This document shows, in pieces, positions 60,742 to 64,000 of a stretch of 64,000 bases of DNA; within the stretch, counting starts at the first letter, position 1, and each line of letters begins with the position of its first letter. Source of the DNA: Fodinibacter sp963747405 (GTDB lineage: Bacteria; Actinomycetota; Actinomycetes; Actinomycetales; Dermatophilaceae); assembly GCA_963747405.1 (NCBI GenBank), contig CAVVFG010000007.1:372001-436000 (forward strand), given 5' to 3'. The notes below the pieces were generated by a model that was not told where the DNA came from, made no database searches, and worked only from the letters and a program-made list of their open reading frames with translations. The position numbers were made by a program, and so were the translations under genes.

Positions 60742-61554
60742 TCAGCGCTGAGCCCGCAGGGCCCAGGCCGCCACGGCACCGGCCGCCGCGACGTTGAGCG
60801 AGTCCACCCCTGCGGCCATCGGGATGCGCACCGTGATGTCGACCGCCGCGATCGTGCGCCGGGACAGGCCGTCACCCTCGGTGCCGAGCACCAGGGCGAG
60901 CCGCTCCGGCGGGTCGGCGGCCAGCTCGTCGAGCCCCACCGAGTCGTCCTCCAGCGCCAGGGCGGCCACCGTGAACCCGAGCTCGTGCAGCTGCTCCACC
61001 CCTGCGGGCCACGGGTCGACCCGGGTCCACGGCACCTGGAACACCGTGCCCATCGAGACCCGCACCGAGCGCCGGTAGAGCGGGTCGGCGCAGCGGGGGG
61101 TGACCAGCACGGCATCCACGCCCAGGGCCGCGGCGCTGCGGAACACCGCCCCGACGTTCGTGTGGTCGACGACGTCCTCCAGCACGAGCACCCGCCGGGC
61201 TCCGCCGAGCACCGCTGCCAGGGTGGGCAGCACCGGCCGCTGCATCGCCGCCAACGCACCGCGGTGCAGGTGGAAGCCGGTGAGCGCCGCGATGACGTCG
61301 TGCTCTCCGACGTAGACCGGGATGCCGCCCGCCTCTGCGTGCTCGACGAGGTCGGCCAGGTCGGTGAGCCAGCGCGGCGCCATCAGGTAGGACCGCGGCT
61401 GGTGCCCCGCCGCCAGCGCCCGGCGGATCACCTTGCCGGACTCGGCGATGTAGAGCCCCCGCTCGGGCTCCGTGCGCCGCCGCAACGCGACGTCGGTGAG
61501 GCCGACGTAGTCGCTCAGCCGTGGGTCGGCGGGGTCCGTGATCGGCGTCGGCAC
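60742..61554 (-). CDS. SpoU/TrmH family RNA 2'-O-methyltransferase
   Basis: This 270-aa protein has an N-terminal substrate-binding domain (ADPRLSDYVGLTDVALRRR ... LYIAESGKVIRRAL) and a C-terminal SPOUT knot. Motif 1 is LEDVVDHTNVGAVFRSAAALG, motif 2 is LALVLGTEGDGLS, and motif 3 is IPMAAGVDSLNVAAAGAVAAW. It methylates a ribose in tRNA or rRNA; target unknown. GTG 61554 gives the best N-terminus. The coding end adjoins a 12-bp palindrome CTCAGCGCTGAG (60741-60752). Confidence 0.92.
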   Translation of the reverse strand: MPTPITDPADPRLSDYVGLTDVALRRRTEPERGLYIAESGKVIRRALAAGHQPRSYLMAPRWLTDLADLVEHAEAGGIPVYVGEHDVIAALTGFHLHRGALAAMQRPVLPTLAAVLGGARRVLVLEDVVDHTNVGAVFRSAAALGVDAVLVTPRCADPLYRRSVRVSMGTVFQVPWTRVDPWPAGVEQLHELGFTVAALALEDDSVGLDELAADPPERLALVLGTEGDGLSRRTIAAVDITVRIPMAAGVDSLNVAAAGAVAAWALRAQR

Positions 61555-61564
61555 GCCCGCAAGG

Positions 61565-62284
61565 CTAGGCCAGCGCCGCGCGGAGGATCACCGTGAGGCT
61601 CGCCACCACGCAGAAGCCGAGCACGTAGCGCCGAAACACCTCCGCGTCGACCCGGGCGCGGACCGGGCCGGACACGGCGTAGCCGAGCAGCGCGAACGGC
61701 ATCCACACCAGCCCGGCCACCACCTGGTCGCGGGGCAGCTCACCCCCGAGGAAGAGGCCGGTCAGCCCGAGCAGCGAGCCCGCGACGAAGAAGACCGCGA
61801 GGGTGGAACGCACCCGCGGCGGCCGCTCGTGCTGCAGCACCAGGGCCAGGAACGGCCCGCCGATGGCCGCGGCCGTGCCCGAGATGCCGGACACCGCGCC
61901 GGCCGCTGCCGCGTTGCGCGGGGTGGCCCGCAGCTCGAGCACCCACACCGACAGCGCCACCGTGACCAGGATCAGCAGCCCGACGAGCGCCGCGATCGCC
62001 CGCGCCGGGAACCACGCGACGACGGCCACGCCCACCGGGGTCAGCAGGGTGCGCGCGCCCACGGCCCAGCCCAGCGGGCGCCACCCGATGTCGCGCTCGG
62101 CGTGCGCGAGCAGGAGCATCGGCAGGGCGAAGCTCGGCACGATGAGGGCGGCCGGCATCAGGTCGGGGGCCAGGAGCACGACGAACGGGGCCGCCACGAC
62201 CGCCAGCCCGAAGCCGATCGTCGACTGCACCACCCCACCCGCCAGCACGGCCAGCCCGAGGCCGAGCACGAGCGGCCAGTCCAT
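61565..62284 (-). CDS. TauE/SafE family sulfite/anion exporter (TSUP), first copy
   Basis: This 239-aa protein has about eight hydrophobic helices in two halves. FGLAVVAAPFVVLLAPDLMPAALIVPS and the repeat-like SGISGTAAAIGGPFLALVL are the TSUP signatures. TSUP proteins move sulfur or organic anions across the membrane. The ATG 62284 shares one base with the stop of the preceding TSUP gene. The two adjacent TSUP genes may be paralogous and function together. Confidence 0.85.
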   Translation of the reverse strand: MDWPLVLGLGLAVLAGGVVQSTIGFGLAVVAAPFVVLLAPDLMPAALIVPSFALPMLLLAHAERDIGWRPLGWAVGARTLLTPVGVAVVAWFPARAIAALVGLLILVTVALSVWVLELRATPRNAAAAGAVSGISGTAAAIGGPFLALVLQHERPPRVRSTLAVFFVAGSLLGLTGLFLGGELPRDQVVAGLVWMPFALLGYAVSGPVRARVDAEVFRRYVLGFCVVASLTVILRAALA

Positions 62285-63057
62285 CAGGGGAACGCGACGA
62301 GCTTGACGATGGCCACCAGCCCGATGACGACGATGACGCCCCGCAGCACCGGTGGCGGCAGCCGGCGCCCGACCGTGGAGCCGATGACGCCGCCGATGGT
62401 CGAGCCGATCGCGATCAGCAGCACCACCAGCCAGTCGATCTGGTCGCGCGCGACGAGGACGAACACCAGCGCCGCCACGCCGTTGACGATGGTCGCGAGC
62501 ACGTTCTTGTAGCCGTTGAGCCGTTGGATCGGCTCGCTCGACAGCGCCCCGAGCACCCCCATCAGGATGATCCCCTGCGCGGCCCCGAAGTAGCCGCCGT
62601 AGATCCCCGCCCCGAAGACCCCTGCCTGCATCGCCCGCTCGTGGTTGGCCTCGTTGGCGGTGCCTGCCGTGCGGCGTCGATCGGCCCACGCGTTGATGCG
62701 CGGACCGGTCACCACGAGCACCAGCCCGAGCAGGATGAGCACCGGCACGATGGCGCGGAACAGCTTCGGGTCGAGCACGAGCAGCAGGACGGCGCCCGCG
62801 ACGGCCCCCAGCAACGACATCGGGGCCAGCCGCCGCAGCGTGGGCGCCGCGCCCACGAGCTCCTTGCGGTAGCCGATGCTGCCGGTGAGGCTGCCGGGCA
62901 CCAGGCCGATGTTGTTCGAGATGTTCGCCGTGATCGGCGGGATGCCCAGCAGCAGCAGGGTCGGGAAGGTGATCAGCGTGCCCGAGCCGACGATGGTGTT
63001 GATCGTTCCGGCCCCGACGCCTGCCAGGACGACGAGGACGGCATCGAGCGTGGACAC
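62284..63057 (-). CDS. TauE/SafE family anion exporter (TSUP), second copy
   Basis: This 257-aa TSUP protein has about eight helices, with GAGTINTIVGSGTLITFPTLLLLGIPP in the first half and AGIYGGYFGAAQGIILMGVLGAL in the second. It has about the same size as the next gene and they are translationally coupled, so they look like a divergent tandem duplication or a heteromeric pair. GTG 63057 is the best start. The substrate is unknown. Confidence 0.87.
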   Translation of the reverse strand: MSTLDAVLVVLAGVGAGTINTIVGSGTLITFPTLLLLGIPPITANISNNIGLVPGSLTGSIGYRKELVGAAPTLRRLAPMSLLGAVAGAVLLLVLDPKLFRAIVPVLILLGLVLVVTGPRINAWADRRRTAGTANEANHERAMQAGVFGAGIYGGYFGAAQGIILMGVLGALSSEPIQRLNGYKNVLATIVNGVAALVFVLVARDQIDWLVVLLIAIGSTIGGVIGSTVGRRLPPPVLRGVIVVIGLVAIVKLVAFP

Positions 63058-63124
63058 GCGGACACCCTATGCGGGCGTCCGCGTGTCGTGGCGGGGCGTC
63101 CAGCCCCGGGAGGTACCGGCGGGC

Positions 63125-64000
63125 TCAGCGCGGCGCCGTGGGCTCCTCGCCGATCGGCTCCTCGGGCGGTGCCGCGGGGACCGGCGGCGGGGGCGGCGGG
63201 GGCGGCTCCTGCGAGAGCGCCGCCGGCTCGGCCGGTGGCACGGGGGGCGCGCTCACCGGCCGCGGCGGCACGGCATCCGCACCGGGGTCGATCGGCGGCT
63301 GCACCCGGCCGACGGGAGCACCGTGCTCGTTGGCCTCACGGCTGGCCAGGCCGGCCTGGCCGCGGGCCCGGGCCAGCGCCTCGGCGGGGTCCTCGAGCCT
63401 GGCGTCGGTGAAGGCGTCGGCGAACTCGTTGCCGGGGTCGACCCAGTCGTCCTCGTCGCCGCCGTCGAAGCCACCCTGCCCGCGGCCGAGCATGCCACCG
63501 ATGCCCTTGAGCGCGTCGGTGAGCTCGCTCGGGACGATCCACATCTTGTTGGAGTCACCCCGCGCGATCTGCGGCAGCACCTGGAGGTACTGGTAGGCCA
63601 GCAGCTTCTGGGTGGGCTTGCCGCGGTGGATGGCGTCGAACACCTGCTGGATGGCGCGGGCCTGGCCCTGGGCCTCGAGGATGCGGGCCTGGGCCGAGCC
63701 CTCGGCGCGCAGGATCTGGCTCTGCTTCTCACCCTCGGCGGTGAGGATCTGGCTCGCCTTGGTGCCCTCGGCGGTGAGCACGATGGCGCGGCGGTCGCGC
63801 TCGGCGCGCATCTGCTTCTCCATCGACTCCTGGATCGAGTGCGGCGGGTCGATGGCCTTCAGCTCGACCCGGTTGACCCGGATGCCCCACTTGCCGGTGG
63901 CCTCGTCGAGCACGCCACGCAGCTGGCCGTTGATCTGGTCGCGGCTGGTCAGCGTCTGCTCCAGGTCGAGCGAGCCGATGACGTTGCGCAGCGTGGTGAC
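63125..64000 (-). CDS. SPFH/Band 7 domain protein, C-terminal part
   Basis: 292 codons are visible, extending beyond the window. VTTLRNVIGSLDLEQTLTSRDQIN, then LRGVLDEATGKWGIRVNRVELKAIDPP is the end of the SPFH core, followed by a coiled-coil (SMEKQMRAERDRRAIVLTAEG with repeated TAEG/AEGSAQ units) typical of stomatin/HflK-like proteins. The C-terminus has a Gly/Asp stretch and a Pro-rich tail (PPPPPPPPVPAAPPEEP). It probably scaffolds membrane microdomains or regulates a membrane protease. The start lies outside. Confidence 0.88.
   Translation of the reverse strand, partial: VTTLRNVIGSLDLEQTLTSRDQINGQLRGVLDEATGKWGIRVNRVELKAIDPPHSIQESMEKQMRAERDRRAIVLTAEGTKASQILTAEGEKQSQILRAEGSAQARILEAQGQARAIQQVFDAIHRGKPTQKLLAYQYLQVLPQIARGDSNKMWIVPSELTDALKGIGGMLGRGQGGFDGGDEDDWVDPGNEFADAFTDARLEDPAEALARARGQAGLASREANEHGAPVGRVQPPIDPGADAVPPRPVSAPPVPPAEPAALSQEPPPPPPPPVPAAPPEEPIGEEPTAPR

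Noticed and set aside
60741..60752. CTCAGCGCTGAG palindrome as terminator
   Set aside because: It has no loop and sits on the methyltransferase stop; too weak to call.

Overview
The window is very GC-rich, gene-dense, single-copy bacterial chromosome. Many genes start with GTG and many neighbours overlap by 4 bp (GTGA or ATGA). An actinobacterial QcrA/QcrB/QcrC module, a MtrAB-LpqB-like cassette, an actinobacterial formate dehydrogenase and a probable PPi-dependent PEP carboxykinase all point to Actinomycetota. A Micrococcales/Intrasporangiaceae-like organism is my guess from general resemblance only. I see no insertion sequence, prophage, CRISPR array or rRNA operon.

Layout. 1-5 kb: cell-envelope or glycan type cluster (start of a probable membrane molybdopterin oxidoreductase, DUF2064 protein, GT2 glycosyltransferase, polytopic membrane protein, epimerase, methyltransferase). 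5-11 kb: two-component system, small membrane protein, TetR regulator with a two-gene ABC exporter, small acidic protein. 11-15.5 kb: lipoprotein/histidine kinase/response regulator cassette, a STAS plus phosphatase-like pair, DUF4396 protein. 15.5-25 kb: overlapping minus-strand catabolic operon (enolase-superfamily dehydratase, TPP enzyme, FAD/Fe-S 2-hydroxyacid dehydrogenase, GH15 glucoamylase-like, membrane protein, SDR) facing a MarR regulator across an inverted-repeat region.

25.5-39 kb: respiratory supercluster. A minus-strand System I cytochrome c maturation set (ccmC-E-F-G-H) diverges from a plus-strand chain: caa3-type oxidase subunits II, I and III, a CtaG-like protein, a monoheme cytochrome c, and diheme QcrC, Rieske QcrA and cytochrome b QcrB. 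The oxidase subunit I has Gln where the K-channel Lys is expected and Asp where the helix-VI Glu is expected. ccmA, ccmB and ccmD are not here.

39-48.6 kb: complete selenocysteine module. selB, selA and a tRNA-Sec (anticodon UCA) lie on the minus strand. A formate dehydrogenase operon with an in-frame UGA followed by a bacterial SECIS hairpin, then fdhB, an NrfD-like anchor and selD, lie on the plus strand. Together with the preceding block, formate electrons could pass through quinol, the bc1-type complex and the c-type oxidase.

48.7-52.6 kb: an eroding patch with a doubly damaged FAD oxidoreductase pseudogene, a rhodanese whose frame has no stop near its domain end, an intact APC transporter and a DUF1622-like remnant. 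52.6-64 kb: DUF421 and DUF2254 membrane proteins, SnoaL-like protein, probable PPi-PEPCK, serine/threonine kinase, HipA-like/DUF3037 pair, SpoU methyltransferase, two TauE/SafE transporters and the C-terminal part of an SPFH protein running off the window.
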